Source: Calothrix sp. PCC 6303 (GTDB lineage Bacteria; Cyanobacteriota; Cyanobacteriia; Cyanobacteriales; Nostocaceae). Taken from it: a stretch of DNA of 64,000 nucleotides. The notes below the pieces were generated by a model. It saw nothing but the letters and a program-made list of their open reading frames with translations. It had not been told where the DNA came from and ran no database searches. This document shows, piece after piece, positions 27,302-34,577 of this stretch. How positions within the stretch are numbered: position 1 is the stretch's first letter; each line of letters opens with the position of its first letter. The stretch lies in the NCBI RefSeq assembly GCF_000317435.1, contig NC_019751.1, positions 372,001-436,000 on the forward strand, read 5' to 3'. Made by a program: the position numbers and the translations under genes.

Positions 27302-28051
27302 ATGCGTCAGATCAAATATTACGTCGCTTGTACTGTAGATCGATTTATCGCTCATCTAGATGTTACGCATGATGGTTTTCTGATGGTAGGAGAGCATTTC
27401 GCCGATTTAATTGCTACATTTCCCAAAACCTTTCCCGCGCAGTTTCGCGACACCCTGGGCATCAGTGGTGAAAATAAGTGCTTTGATACGGTGTTGATGG
27501 GACGCAGGACTTATGAAGTTGGATTAAAGGTAGGCATCAATAACCTGGTTGCCTGACAGAACTCTCGAAATGCTTGCGAGGTAAGGATTTAGTGCTTGCG
27601 TTTAGTCTGGTAATTTAGACTAGATTTATTGCTTGAAACCCTTATTGTGCCGTATCAAGCTCATCAAGGTTAGAACGTAAAACCAAGGCTTTGATGAGAT
27701 GTGTCAGGCAGTCAGATCAATAACCCTTACCCACAGATGCAGCAGTACGTTTTTTCGCGAACTCTGAGGGAAAATCTCGATAATATCGAGTTAATTTCAA
27801 CCGATCCTGTAGCAGTTGTCAAAGATTTAAAACAACAACAGGGCAAGGATATTTGGTTGTGTGATGGTGGCGATTTAGCAACAACTCTATTCTCAGAAAT
27901 TGATGAATTGATTCTGAAAGTCAATCCTCTTCTTCTCGGAGCGGGTATTCCCTTATTTGCAGGTACTTTCAAACAAACTATATTGGAATTCACCACCAGC
28001 AAGATCTACAACAACGGTTTTATGTTGCTTCACTATCAGGTAAAACATTAG
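27302..28051 (+). pseudogene. dihydrofolate-reductase-family (RibD_C-like) gene interrupted by a MITE
   Basis: ATG 27302 (GGAG eight bases upstream) encodes MRQIKYYVACTVDRFIAHLD...FDTVLMGRRTYEVGLKVGIN, then runs into the inserted element and stops. After the element the frame resumes NNPYPQMQQYVFSRTLRENL...IWLCDGGDLATTLF and ends at 28051. Removing 27545-27715 plus one 9-bp duplicate restores one continuous frame of about 189 residues with the DHFR/RibD_C pattern (LMGRRTYE...YVFSRTL...L.GGGDLA). So the gene was recently inactivated by insertion, with no other damage visible. Confidence 0.85.
27545..27715. mobile_element. 171-bp MITE with 14-bp terminal inverted repeats and 9-bp target duplication
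   Basis: Left end CTGGTTGCCTGACA, right end TGTCAGGCAGTCAG (inverted complement CTGACTGCCTGACA, 12 of 14 matching). It is flanked by the direct repeat ATCAATAAC at 27536-27544 and 27716-27724. No coding capacity, so it must be mobilised in trans. The same end sequence (CTGACTGCCTGACAGAACT) occurs alone at 48204-48222. The parent IS is not in this window. Confidence 0.85.
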
Positions 28052-28102
28052 AGAGGAATCATTTAGGAATGAGTATTAAATAACTTGCAATTCCCCCTCT
28101 TT

Positions 28103-28123
28103 ACTCTCACCTTATATGAGAGT
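28103..28123. terminator. bidirectional terminator-like hairpin
   Basis: Stem ACTCTCA/TGAGAGT with a 7-nt loop, followed by TTT on the plus strand, between the convergent ends of the interrupted reductase gene and the hydrolase fusion gene. Confidence 0.4.
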
Positions 28124-28124
28124 T

Positions 28125-28745
28125 TTAAGCATCGAATAGATGACTCGTATTCTGTAAAATCTGCCGGAATGCAACTTCGTACTGATTTTTCATGTACAAC
28201 CCGACGATCGGGATCGGAATATCGTAATGGGAAGTCCAAATAATGTCGGTGCCGCCATTACTGGCACTGGTCAACTCTAAGCGCGAACCATAATCTCGAA
28301 TTGGCATCGATGCCTCTCGAATTAAATATTCAAATGAGATCGGCTTCGACCATGCCACGATCTCTTCTAGATACCGAATCTTTTGACCGACTAGCACCTC
28401 CCGAATACACCCCAGTCCATTCAGTTCGGGATTTCCTGGCGTAACTACCCGCGCGTGCATTCCACCCAACGAGTGTCCTACTAAAATTGTCTGGTATCCG
28501 AGCTGCTGTACCGTTCGATCGATATCTACTAAGTATTCGTCAAAACCAACTTGTGGAGATTTTGAGCGTTCGCTATTGCCATGCCCCCGCAAACTGAGAG
28601 CATAGGCAAAATATCCAGAATTGGCAAAATAATCTAGAAAATGCTCTTCCCAACACCATGCAGCATGATACGCACCGTGAACGAATAAGATGCTATTGCC
28701 ATTTCTGTGATTCGTAGGCGATCTCGAAAATAATTCAAGCTGCAT
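28125..28745 (-). CDS. chimera: alpha/beta-hydrolase N-terminus fused to SRPBCC C-terminus
   Basis: 206 residues. Residues 1-98 are the first half of an alpha/beta hydrolase: SILFVHGAYHAAWCWEEHF, LSLRGHGNSE and the nucleophile elbow VGHSLGGM. Directly after this, residues about 100-206 switch to the C-terminal half of a polyketide-cyclase-like SRPBCC protein (VVTPGNPELNGLGCIREV, YLEEIVAWSKPISFEYLIRE, DIPIPIVG). The hydrolase catalytic His and acid residues and the SRPBCC N-terminal strand/helix are both missing. An in-frame deletion joining two neighbouring genes is the simplest explanation. A working enzyme is doubtful, but the frame is intact. Confidence 0.65.
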   Translation of the reverse strand: MQLELFSRSPTNHRNGNSILFVHGAYHAAWCWEEHFLDYFANSGYFAYALSLRGHGNSERSKSPQVGFDEYLVDIDRTVQQLGYQTILVGHSLGGMHARVVTPGNPELNGLGCIREVLVGQKIRYLEEIVAWSKPISFEYLIREASMPIRDYGSRLELTSASNGGTDIIWTSHYDIPIPIVGLYMKNQYEVAFRQILQNTSHLFDA

Positions 28746-28949
28746 TATAATACCCAGAGGGACTAAAAGTGTTTATGTTGTCTGGTAAAATTCCTAGGCA
28801 ATTCTACTTAAGAATTTTTAATACTTTTATTGTTTTATTGATATTAATCTGTCATAGCTAGTCTAGGAGAGCCATAACTTCAGACTTGTTTCTTTGTTGA
28901 ATTGGAATTTAAATGATAATTTTGCATAGTTATTCCTGAAAAGCCTTAA
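28746..28949. other. spacer between hydrolase chimera and short HlyD
   Basis: 204 bp of AT-rich sequence containing the putative start region of the chimera gene. No further feature seen. Confidence 0.3.
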
Positions 28950-29489
28950 CTAATACGTCCCATCTAGCCGCAGCCGCCGTAATATCGATCGCGCGAGCGA
29001 CTCCTCCCGTAACACAATATCGAGCTGACCCTGCATCCCCACCCTCACGGAACAGGATTTTGCTGCTTGTTTTAAGACTAAAGTTTGGGGTTGAATCGTC
29101 ACCGCATATAACATCGGTTGGCTCAATTGTGTCACGTTCGCGTAGCGTCCGCCGTGCGGAATCGAATCAGTCACCGTCGCAGGTTGGGTGGCGATCGTTG
29201 TTACCTGCCCTTTTAATGTCCCAAACTCACCATAAGGGCAAGCTATAACGCGCATTTGAGCCAGTTGCTGGGGTGCGATTCGATCGATCGAATCGGCAGG
29301 AACGAGTGCTTGAATAGTGCGATTGGGAGTGACGATCGCATTCGCCTGTGTGGTGCTGCGATAGGGGATTTTGGTCGTGAGGGCGATCGCGCCTCCGATC
29401 AAAGCCACTACACCAAGGCTCCCAAACCGCGCCCACGGACTGAGTGGCGGCAGCACATCGTTTAAATTAGGTAATGCATTGGATGTCAT
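28950..29489 (-). CDS. HlyD-like adaptor lacking the lipoyl/coiled-coil hairpin
   Basis: 179 residues. N-terminal ARFGSLGVVALIGGAIALTT forms the single membrane anchor, followed by the start of the beta-barrel (TQANAIVTPNRTIQA). The sequence then jumps to LVPADSIDRIAPQQLAQMRV and PYGEFGTLKGQVTTIATQPA, which belong to the C-terminal beta-barrel of HlyD proteins of peptidase-containing exporters, and ends in VRVGMQGQLDIVLREESL. The whole lipoyl and alpha-hairpin region (roughly 250 residues in homologues) is absent. A palindromic repeat is embedded at 29137-29164. It is 30 bp downstream of the exporter gene in the same direction. Either a deletion derivative or a minimal adaptor. Confidence 0.72.
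   Translation of the reverse strand: MTSNALPNLNDVLPPLSPWARFGSLGVVALIGGAIALTTKIPYRSTTQANAIVTPNRTIQALVPADSIDRIAPQQLAQMRVIACPYGEFGTLKGQVTTIATQPATVTDSIPHGGRYANVTQLSQPMLYAVTIQPQTLVLKQAAKSCSVRVGMQGQLDIVLREESLARSILRRLRLDGTY
29137..29164. repeat. palindromic repeat inside the short hlyD gene
   Basis: TTCGCGTAGCGTCCGCCGTG plus CGGAATCG, read in frame as part of DSIPHGGRYANV. Same repeat class as those at 23156 and about 33272-33297. Confidence 0.5.
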
Positions 29490-29519
29490 AAAATTAACCT
29501 CTAATTTGATAAATCGCCC

Positions 29520-31682
29520 CTACGGCATCAACGCCAATTCTGGGGTCAAAAACGATCGATGCAATCCCTCGCGCCGCCGCAATTCCTCCGGTGTCCCTTG
29601 ACTCACCACCTGCCCCTGCTCCAGCATTACTACCCAATTGCAAGCCCCAATTACCTGCGGACGATGGCTAATTAACACTGTCGTTTGCCCCCGCCGATGC
29701 TGCTGCAATCGCTCTAATAACATCGCCTCACTTACAGGATCGAGTGCCGATGTAGATTCATCCAAAATCAAAATCGCTGGATTGGCTAACAACGCCCGCG
29801 CGATCGCTAACCGTTGCCGTTGCCCCCCCGATAGATTCGCCCCAAACTCACCCAACACCGTTTGATACTTGTCTGGCAATTGCTCAATAAACTCATCCGC
29901 CCCCACAATCTCACAAGCCCGCACGATTTGCTCGAAACTTGCATCGGGATAGCTAAAGCGGAAATTATCGACGATCGATCGACTCCAAAAATGGGCATCT
30001 TGGGGGACCAACACCACCTGCTGTCGCAAACAATCTAACGCCAGCTCGCTGCGATCGTAAATCCCATACCGAATATTGCCGGATTGCGCTTGGTACAAGC
30101 CCGATAGCAATTTCGCCAACGTACTTTTGCCACAACCCGATCGACCGATTAGCGCCGTCATACCTCCACCAGGAATTATCAAATCCAAATCCTGTAACAA
30201 ATCCACTCGCCCCGAATGATGAAATCGCAATTTTTCACAGTAAATATCCGCCGTTGCTGATAGCTCCACCCAGGGCTTTTGGGCATCTGGCGCGTCTTCT
30301 GGAGTCGCATCCATCACCTCACCCAAGCGTTGTAAAATCACCTGAGCGCGAATGAATTCATCCACAATCCCGATCGCGGCTAACAAGAACCCAAAGAAAT
30401 TCCCACTCATGCCGCTATAAGCCAACAACTGCCCCACACTCAACCGCTGACTAATCACCAAATAACTGCCCAACCACAACAGCCCGATACTTACCAAACT
30501 CGATAAAATGCCCGTTACTGTGCCACTATACAGTTCCAACTTCATCGTCCCCCACCCCAAATGCGCCAACCGACTGAAATTCGCTTGATATTCCTGCCAA
30601 GCCTGAGTTGTCGCCTGGGTGGTTTTTAGGACTTCAACGCCTTGCACGGTTTCGACGAGAAAGCCCTGATTTTCAGTACCTTGAATAATCAGATCGCGAG
30701 TCTTCTGCCGAATCGCTGGTAAGAAGAGAAAATTAACACCAACCAGCACCGTAAACATCGCTGTCGAGGCAATCGTTAACTCCCAACTATAAAACAGCAT
30801 CAACGCTAACGAGACTACTGCAATAAAAAACTGACTGGGCAAACCTAATACTAACTGCGCCACTAATGAATGCACTGCCGACACGTCTGCAATCCGGCTG
30901 ACTACCTCACCACTGCGTCGCCCTTCAAAATAGGATAGCGGCAAATGCAATAGCTTCTGCCCATATTCGAGTACCAATCCCATCTGCAATCGTTGCCCAA
31001 AATAGCCAATTAACTGCGCTTGAATCAGATTAATAACGCTCCGAATCAGCGTCATCGCCACCACACCCAAAGCTACTATCAGCAGCAATTCCGTATCGCC
31101 CCGCACCAACACATCATCCGTCAACAATTGCATCATTAACGGCGAAGCCAATGCCAGTAAGCCAATGACAACGTTTAAACCGATCGCTTGTACCAACAAA
31201 CCCCGATCGGGCCACACCCGTTTGACAAACTTGCCAAACCCAGTCTGCTTGTCTTCCGTCTGTTGGTAAAACATCTCCGTCGGCGAGAGTAACAGCATCG
31301 CCCCATTCGTCCAACCCGACATCAATTCCGCTTCACTGAGATAGCGCAATCCAATACTAGGATCGGCGACAATATAACGATTGCGGCGATTTTTACCGTA
31401 GATAACGACCCAGTGATAGCCTTTCCAATGCACGATCGCGGGCAATGGTGCTTGAGCCAGATTAGCTAAAAGTTGCGGTGAGGCTTTGACGTGGCGCACT
31501 TGGAAACCGAGGGATTCGGCACCTCTACCGAGTCCGAGCATAGTGGTGCCCCGCGATCGGGTGCCTGCTAGTTCGCGGATGCGACCGATGCTGAAGTTGC
31601 GACCGTGGAATTTAGCAACGGTGGCGAGGCAGGCAGCACCGCAGTCTTCTTCGGATTGTTGGAGAATGAGTGGATAACGCAT
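29520..31682 (-). CDS. peptidase-containing ABC transporter (C39 bacteriocin-type exporter)
   Basis: 720 residues. N-terminal C39 cysteine protease with an intact triad: Cys14 in QQSEEDCGAACLATVAKFHG (oxyanion Gln9), His90 in VHWKGYHWVVIYG and Asp107 in YIVADPSIGLRY. A six-helix membrane domain spans about 160-440 (RSGEVVSRIADVSAV coupling region). The ATPase has Walker A LIGRSGCGKSTLAKLL (about 512), LSGGQRQRLAIARALL (about 617) and LILDESTSALDP (about 640). Such exporters cut substrates after a Gly-Gly leader and export them. Two genes immediately upstream encode proteins with exactly such leaders, so they are the likely substrates. Gap of 110 bp to the first of them; hlyD-like gene follows 30 bp later. 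Confidence 0.93.
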   Translation of the reverse strand: MRYPLILQQSEEDCGAACLATVAKFHGRNFSIGRIRELAGTRSRGTTMLGLGRGAESLGFQVRHVKASPQLLANLAQAPLPAIVHWKGYHWVVIYGKNRRNRYIVADPSIGLRYLSEAELMSGWTNGAMLLLSPTEMFYQQTEDKQTGFGKFVKRVWPDRGLLVQAIGLNVVIGLLALASPLMMQLLTDDVLVRGDTELLLIVALGVVAMTLIRSVINLIQAQLIGYFGQRLQMGLVLEYGQKLLHLPLSYFEGRRSGEVVSRIADVSAVHSLVAQLVLGLPSQFFIAVVSLALMLFYSWELTIASTAMFTVLVGVNFLFLPAIRQKTRDLIIQGTENQGFLVETVQGVEVLKTTQATTQAWQEYQANFSRLAHLGWGTMKLELYSGTVTGILSSLVSIGLLWLGSYLVISQRLSVGQLLAYSGMSGNFFGFLLAAIGIVDEFIRAQVILQRLGEVMDATPEDAPDAQKPWVELSATADIYCEKLRFHHSGRVDLLQDLDLIIPGGGMTALIGRSGCGKSTLAKLLSGLYQAQSGNIRYGIYDRSELALDCLRQQVVLVPQDAHFWSRSIVDNFRFSYPDASFEQIVRACEIVGADEFIEQLPDKYQTVLGEFGANLSGGQRQRLAIARALLANPAILILDESTSALDPVSEAMLLERLQQHRRGQTTVLISHRPQVIGACNWVVMLEQGQVVSQGTPEELRRREGLHRSFLTPELALMP

Positions 31683-31792
31683 GGGAGTGGGGGGAAGATG
31701 AAGGGAATAAAGATAAAGTTGCGATCCCCCTAAATCTATGTTTTTAAGAGAGTTAGGGGGAATTGTAAGCGTTACGATCGCATCTAAAGTTA

Positions 31793-32206
31793 CTAGTCAA
31801 TAATCCTGAAGGTCACATCGTACTCACCACCATTAGCCTTAACACGCAGCGTAATAGGGGTATCGTGAATGCCACCGTCTACAATACCGCCCAAGAAGAA
31901 AGAACCGCCACTATTAGTCTTATCTAACAAATTAATGCGCGCGAATGAATTATTGTTGATGTTTGCACTCACACCAGCATTCGCGACACGATCAGCCTTC
32001 ATCTTGAGCGGATTATTTCGCTGTAAATCCTTACCATTAATGTTGAAGAACAATTCGTCAGTACCATCAGTATCACCAGTCGTAATGCACTTAACGGTTA
32101 AAATATCAACCCGCTTGCCGCCTTCGAGCATTTCCGCTTGGTCTGCGGTCAATTCTATAAACAGAGATTCTGGGAGAAGATTGAGGTTAGATTTGGAGAA
32201 AATCAT
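31793..32206 (-). CDS. double-glycine-leader secreted protein, copy 1
   Basis: 137 residues. The 30-residue leader (MIFSKSNLNLLPESLF then ELTADQAEMLEGG) is the bacteriocin-type leader recognised by C39 exporters, with cleavage expected after Gly30. The mature part (107 residues) starts KRVDILTVKCI and has a beta-rich pattern: DELFFNINGKDL, VANAGVSANINN, ARINLLD, TLRVKANGGEYDVTFRI. It resembles a small beta-sandwich domain; one cysteine, no RTX repeats. Function unknown. It is a diverged paralogue of 32556-32936 in the core, whereas leader and upstream DNA are nearly identical. Located directly before the exporter gene. Confidence 0.78.
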   Translation of the reverse strand: MIFSKSNLNLLPESLFIELTADQAEMLEGGKRVDILTVKCITTGDTDGTDELFFNINGKDLQRNNPLKMKADRVANAGVSANINNNSFARINLLDKTNSGGSFFLGGIVDGGIHDTPITLRVKANGGEYDVTFRIID

Positions 32207-32530
32207 GATGTTTTTTTCCTAGAGTAAATAATTGGGTTGATTTGTGGAGATCCGACAAAATTAGCGAGCTAATAACTCATCGACTTGTCATTACTCCGAT
32301 CGGGTAGAAGATTGCCACCTCCGTCCGCTCTGATGCAGGGTTTAGCCTGCCTTTGGTAGCAATAAAGTGGAGGAAGCGATAGAAACTCCACATCTTGTCG
32401 TAAATAGCGATCGGTCAAGTTTGATACTGTCTGCATCTGTGACATCGCTCTCCTTCTAGATGCAGCAAGGGGACACAACGGTAAAACTCCCCACCAGTAG
32501 ATATTTTTGACTGCTCGATCGGTTGAGGGT
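32111..32530. repeat. conserved cassette block 1 (leader plus upstream small ORF)
   Basis: The DNA encoding the Gly-Gly leader of copy 1, the spacer and the 58-codon ORF is repeated with few changes at 32841-33245. Identity is lost abruptly at the codons following the leader. Confidence 0.75.
32269..32445 (-). CDS. 58-residue conserved small peptide, copy 1
   Basis: ATG 32445 has a strong AAGGAG just upstream. The peptide reads MSQMQTVSNLTDRYLRQDVE, FLSLPPLYCYQRQAKPCIRA, then DGGGNLLPDRSNDKSMSY. It contains two cysteines eight residues apart, a central aromatic/proline stretch and a polar tail. No signal or Gly-Gly leader of the usual type. It lies 62 bp upstream of the Gly-Gly protein gene in the same direction. 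It could be a co-secreted peptide, a chaperone or immunity-like factor, or a leader ORF. The second copy (32998-33171) has identical first 40 residues. Not a family I recognise. Confidence 0.5.
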   Translation of the reverse strand: MSQMQTVSNLTDRYLRQDVEFLSLPPLYCYQRQAKPCIRADGGGNLLPDRSNDKSMSY

Positions 32531-32555
32531 CGATTGTCAGCATTAAGATCGCAGG

Positions 32556-32936
32556 TTAATTACCAACCTTGAATGTCACATCGTAGATCGAGCCGCCACC
32601 GCTAACCCGCAGGGTCTGTGAACCATTAGTATTGCTGGAGGCACTAAAACTTGTCATACGGCTACCCCCATCAAGCAAGCGAACGCGTGCCGATCCGTCG
32701 AAGTTTGCACTCGCACCAACATTGGCAACACCGTTATTTTGCATAAAGATCGTGCTACCAACCTTCTGGCCATTAATGGTGAAAGACAGGCTGTCAGAAC
32801 CACCACCAGCCTGAATACAGCGAACGACTAGAATATCGATCCGCTTGCCACCTTCAAGCATTTGAGCCTGGTCTGCTGTCAATTCCGTAAACAGAGATTC
32901 TGAGAGAAGATTGAGGTTAGATTTAGAGAAAGTCAT
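32556..32936 (-). CDS. double-glycine-leader secreted protein, copy 2
   Basis: 126 residues from ATG 32936, which is the position of the start in copy 1; the frame extends 16 codons upstream but those lie in the repeated spacer. Leader MTFSKSNLNLLSESLF then ELTADQAQMLEGG (30 residues), mature part KRIDILVVRCIQAGGGSDSL, FTINGQKVGS, VANVGASANFDGSARVRLLD and SGGGSIYDVTFKV. The pattern VxCI...D.L.F.INGK...VAN.G.SAN...R..LLD...YDVTF is shared with copy 1, but most other positions differ. Presumed substrate of the C39 exporter encoded downstream. Confidence 0.78.
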   Translation of the reverse strand: MTFSKSNLNLLSESLFTELTADQAQMLEGGKRIDILVVRCIQAGGGSDSLSFTINGQKVGSTIFMQNNGVANVGASANFDGSARVRLLDGGSRMTSFSASSNTNGSQTLRVSGGGSIYDVTFKVGN

Positions 32937-33245
32937 GATGTTTTTTCCTAGTAAATAATTAGTTGATTTGTGGAGATCTGACAAAATTACCGAGCTACTA
33001 ACTCATAAACTTGTCATTACTCCAATCGAGTAGAAGATTGCCACCTCTGTCCGCTCTGATGCAGGGTTTAGCCTGCCTTTGGTAGCAATAAAGTGGAGGA
33101 AGCGATAGAAACTCCACATCTTGTCGTAAATAGCGATCGGTCAAGTTTGATACTGTCTGCATCTGTGACATCGCTCTCCTTCTAGATGTAGCAAGGGGAC
33201 ACAACGGTAAAACTCCCCGCCAGTAGATATTTTTGACTGCTCGAT
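32841..33245. repeat. conserved cassette block 2 (leader plus upstream small ORF)
   Basis: Second copy of the block at 32111-32530. Over the small ORF only about five base changes are seen, all near its 3' end, while the mature parts of the proteins that follow are strongly diverged. Confidence 0.75.
32998..33171 (-). CDS. 57-residue conserved small peptide, copy 2
   Basis: ATG 33171 with AAGGAG upstream. Residues 1-40 are identical to copy 1; the tail is ADRGGNLLLDWSNDKFMS. The differences are all in the last third. Same position relative to a Gly-Gly-leader gene as copy 1. As the most upstream gene of the secretion cassette it is about 180 bp from the core of regulatory element C. Whether the ORF is translated or the conservation only reflects recent duplication cannot be told from two copies. 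Confidence 0.5.
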   Translation of the reverse strand: MSQMQTVSNLTDRYLRQDVEFLSLPPLYCYQRQAKPCIRADRGGNLLLDWSNDKFMS

Positions 33246-33317
33246 CGGTTAAGGAAAGAGTAGGTGTCGATTCTCATTCTGAGACGCTACGCCAACGAAG
33301 GGAAGGTTTAACTTCTT

Positions 33318-33430
33318 CCATATCCCCAGAATATTCCCCCCCAGACAGATTGACAGCCAGAAAAGATCGGCAAAAGTCTGGTGTTGACGATCGGAAAAGA
33401 TCGGAAAAGTCGGTCGTAATTGTTAGATAA
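33318..33430 (+). promoter_or_regulatory. shared intergenic element, copy C
   Basis: Core TTGACAGCCAGAAAAGATCG at 33350-33369, followed by GACGATCGGAAAAGATCGGA and a further AAAGTCGGTCG; preceded by CCATATCCCCAGAATAT. It lies upstream of the minus-strand secretion cassette. No gene starts on its right on the plus strand, unlike copies A, B and D. A short hairpin-like repeat (about 33272-33297, GATTCTCATTCTGAGACGC then TACGCC) is adjacent. Confidence 0.55.
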
Positions 33431-33541
33431 TTAGCATTAGGGATTGTTCTCGAAATATCTTTTCCAAACAAAACGGCAAGCAGTGATACTTACAGGGATG
33501 TTCAGGTAAATGAACCACATTTTTAGATCTCACGCAAAGAC

Positions 33542-33577
33542 GCACCTACCGCAAGCGGAACGCCTAGCGGTAGGTGC
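33542..33577. repeat. perfect 11-bp-arm hairpin
   Basis: GCACCTACCGC and GCGGTAGGTGC separated by 14 nt, 35 bp downstream of the ADYC gene's stop on the minus strand. Could limit read-through into the secretion cassette or be a dispersed palindrome. Confidence 0.55.
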
Positions 33578-33611
33578 AAAGGAAGAAAGAAATGTGGAAC
33601 AGCACAGAAAT

Positions 33612-34445
33612 CTATATTTTTTGAGGTGGGGACTTTCGCAGGAGGTCTAATGAATCATTGACAAGCAGCACTTCAGACAGTTGCTGTTGGATAGCTGTGG
33701 GAGTGATTGCTTTAGACACAGGGCTTTTGAGTCGCTCAGGACATTCCTTCTCAATCTGAGCCAAGGACTCTGGCCACCGAGTCCGATTGATAAATACTGC
33801 ACCATCAGGACTCCAAGCTGCTTCCAAAATCATGCCACTCTGAGGAGTACGGGTTTGAATTCTCAGTCGGTCATAGATGTCAATGGCTGTCCCATCTCTA
33901 GTGTGAGCGCGACCATTCCCGCAATAATCTGCCCGAACCATGCGGGTACAAGCTTGATGGAAATCTCGCAGCGATCGCCCCTGAACTGTTTTCCAGGGTT
34001 TATAACCAAAACGAACACATTTGGCTAAAACCCCATTGGTACAAGCAAAGGTAATACGACCATTCTCATGGTGTTTACCTGTTTCGTCCCAATATCCCGA
34101 AAGGGGAATTGCTTTAGCAACATTGTGGCGATCTGGTTGGCAATAATTTTGCCACTGTTCGGAGACCCGATCGCGGTAAAGAATGGTGTAGAGATAAATC
34201 TCTCGTTCGGGATCTTGACGATCTAAGTCAACATGAGCGATTTTGAGTTTGAGCGATCGCCCACCTTCAACAACCGTTAGTTCGGTTCCGGCTACGTCCT
34301 GTCCCTCGATCGCCAGATCCTCCACCCCGCGCTCCCAATTCAGGTTTTTCTGGACTTGAATGGATGCAACAATCATCAGGAGACAGCCAGCTGCCAAAAG
34401 CAAGGAAACAGACATTTTTTGTGTAAATCTCATAGCAAACTTCAT
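33612..34445 (-). CDS. ADYC-domain secreted protein
   Basis: 277 residues. N-terminal hydrophobic segment SVSLLLAAGCLLMIVASI looks like a signal peptide or anchor. Then GTELTVVEGGRSLKLKI..., LYTILYRDRVSEQWQNYC, AIPLSGYWDETGKHHENGRI, FACTNGVLAKCVRFGYKPWK, and the naming motif CTRMVRADYCGNGRAHTRDG followed by TAIDIYDRL. This is the ADYC domain, known mainly from myxobacterial and other secreted proteins of unknown function, with several conserved cysteines likely forming disulfides. The ribosome site is weak; a second ATG lies four codons in. The upstream neighbour encodes the pentapeptide-like N-terminal part usual for the family. Confidence 0.78.
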   Translation of the reverse strand: MKFAMRFTQKMSVSLLLAAGCLLMIVASIQVQKNLNWERGVEDLAIEGQDVAGTELTVVEGGRSLKLKIAHVDLDRQDPEREIYLYTILYRDRVSEQWQNYCQPDRHNVAKAIPLSGYWDETGKHHENGRITFACTNGVLAKCVRFGYKPWKTVQGRSLRDFHQACTRMVRADYCGNGRAHTRDGTAIDIYDRLRIQTRTPQSGMILEAAWSPDGAVFINRTRWPESLAQIEKECPERLKSPVSKAITPTAIQQQLSEVLLVNDSLDLLRKSPPQKI

Positions 34446-34577
34446 GGTAGTTATGGGAGGTGGCAGTCTTCAATCAATCGTGAATACCACCACCTCCAGA
34501 CCCTTCTCCTTCCTGGAGCCAGAAGCCTCCAATTAGTTTCAGATTGTTGTAGGGAAGTTATTGCGGATCGAAATCCG

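Noticed and set aside
28950-31682. Assigning the C39 exporter to the RTX proteins at 2321-4649
   Set aside because: RTX proteins have no Gly-Gly leader and have their own HlyB-type exporter with a dead C39 domain; the intact protease fits the Gly-Gly proteins next to it.
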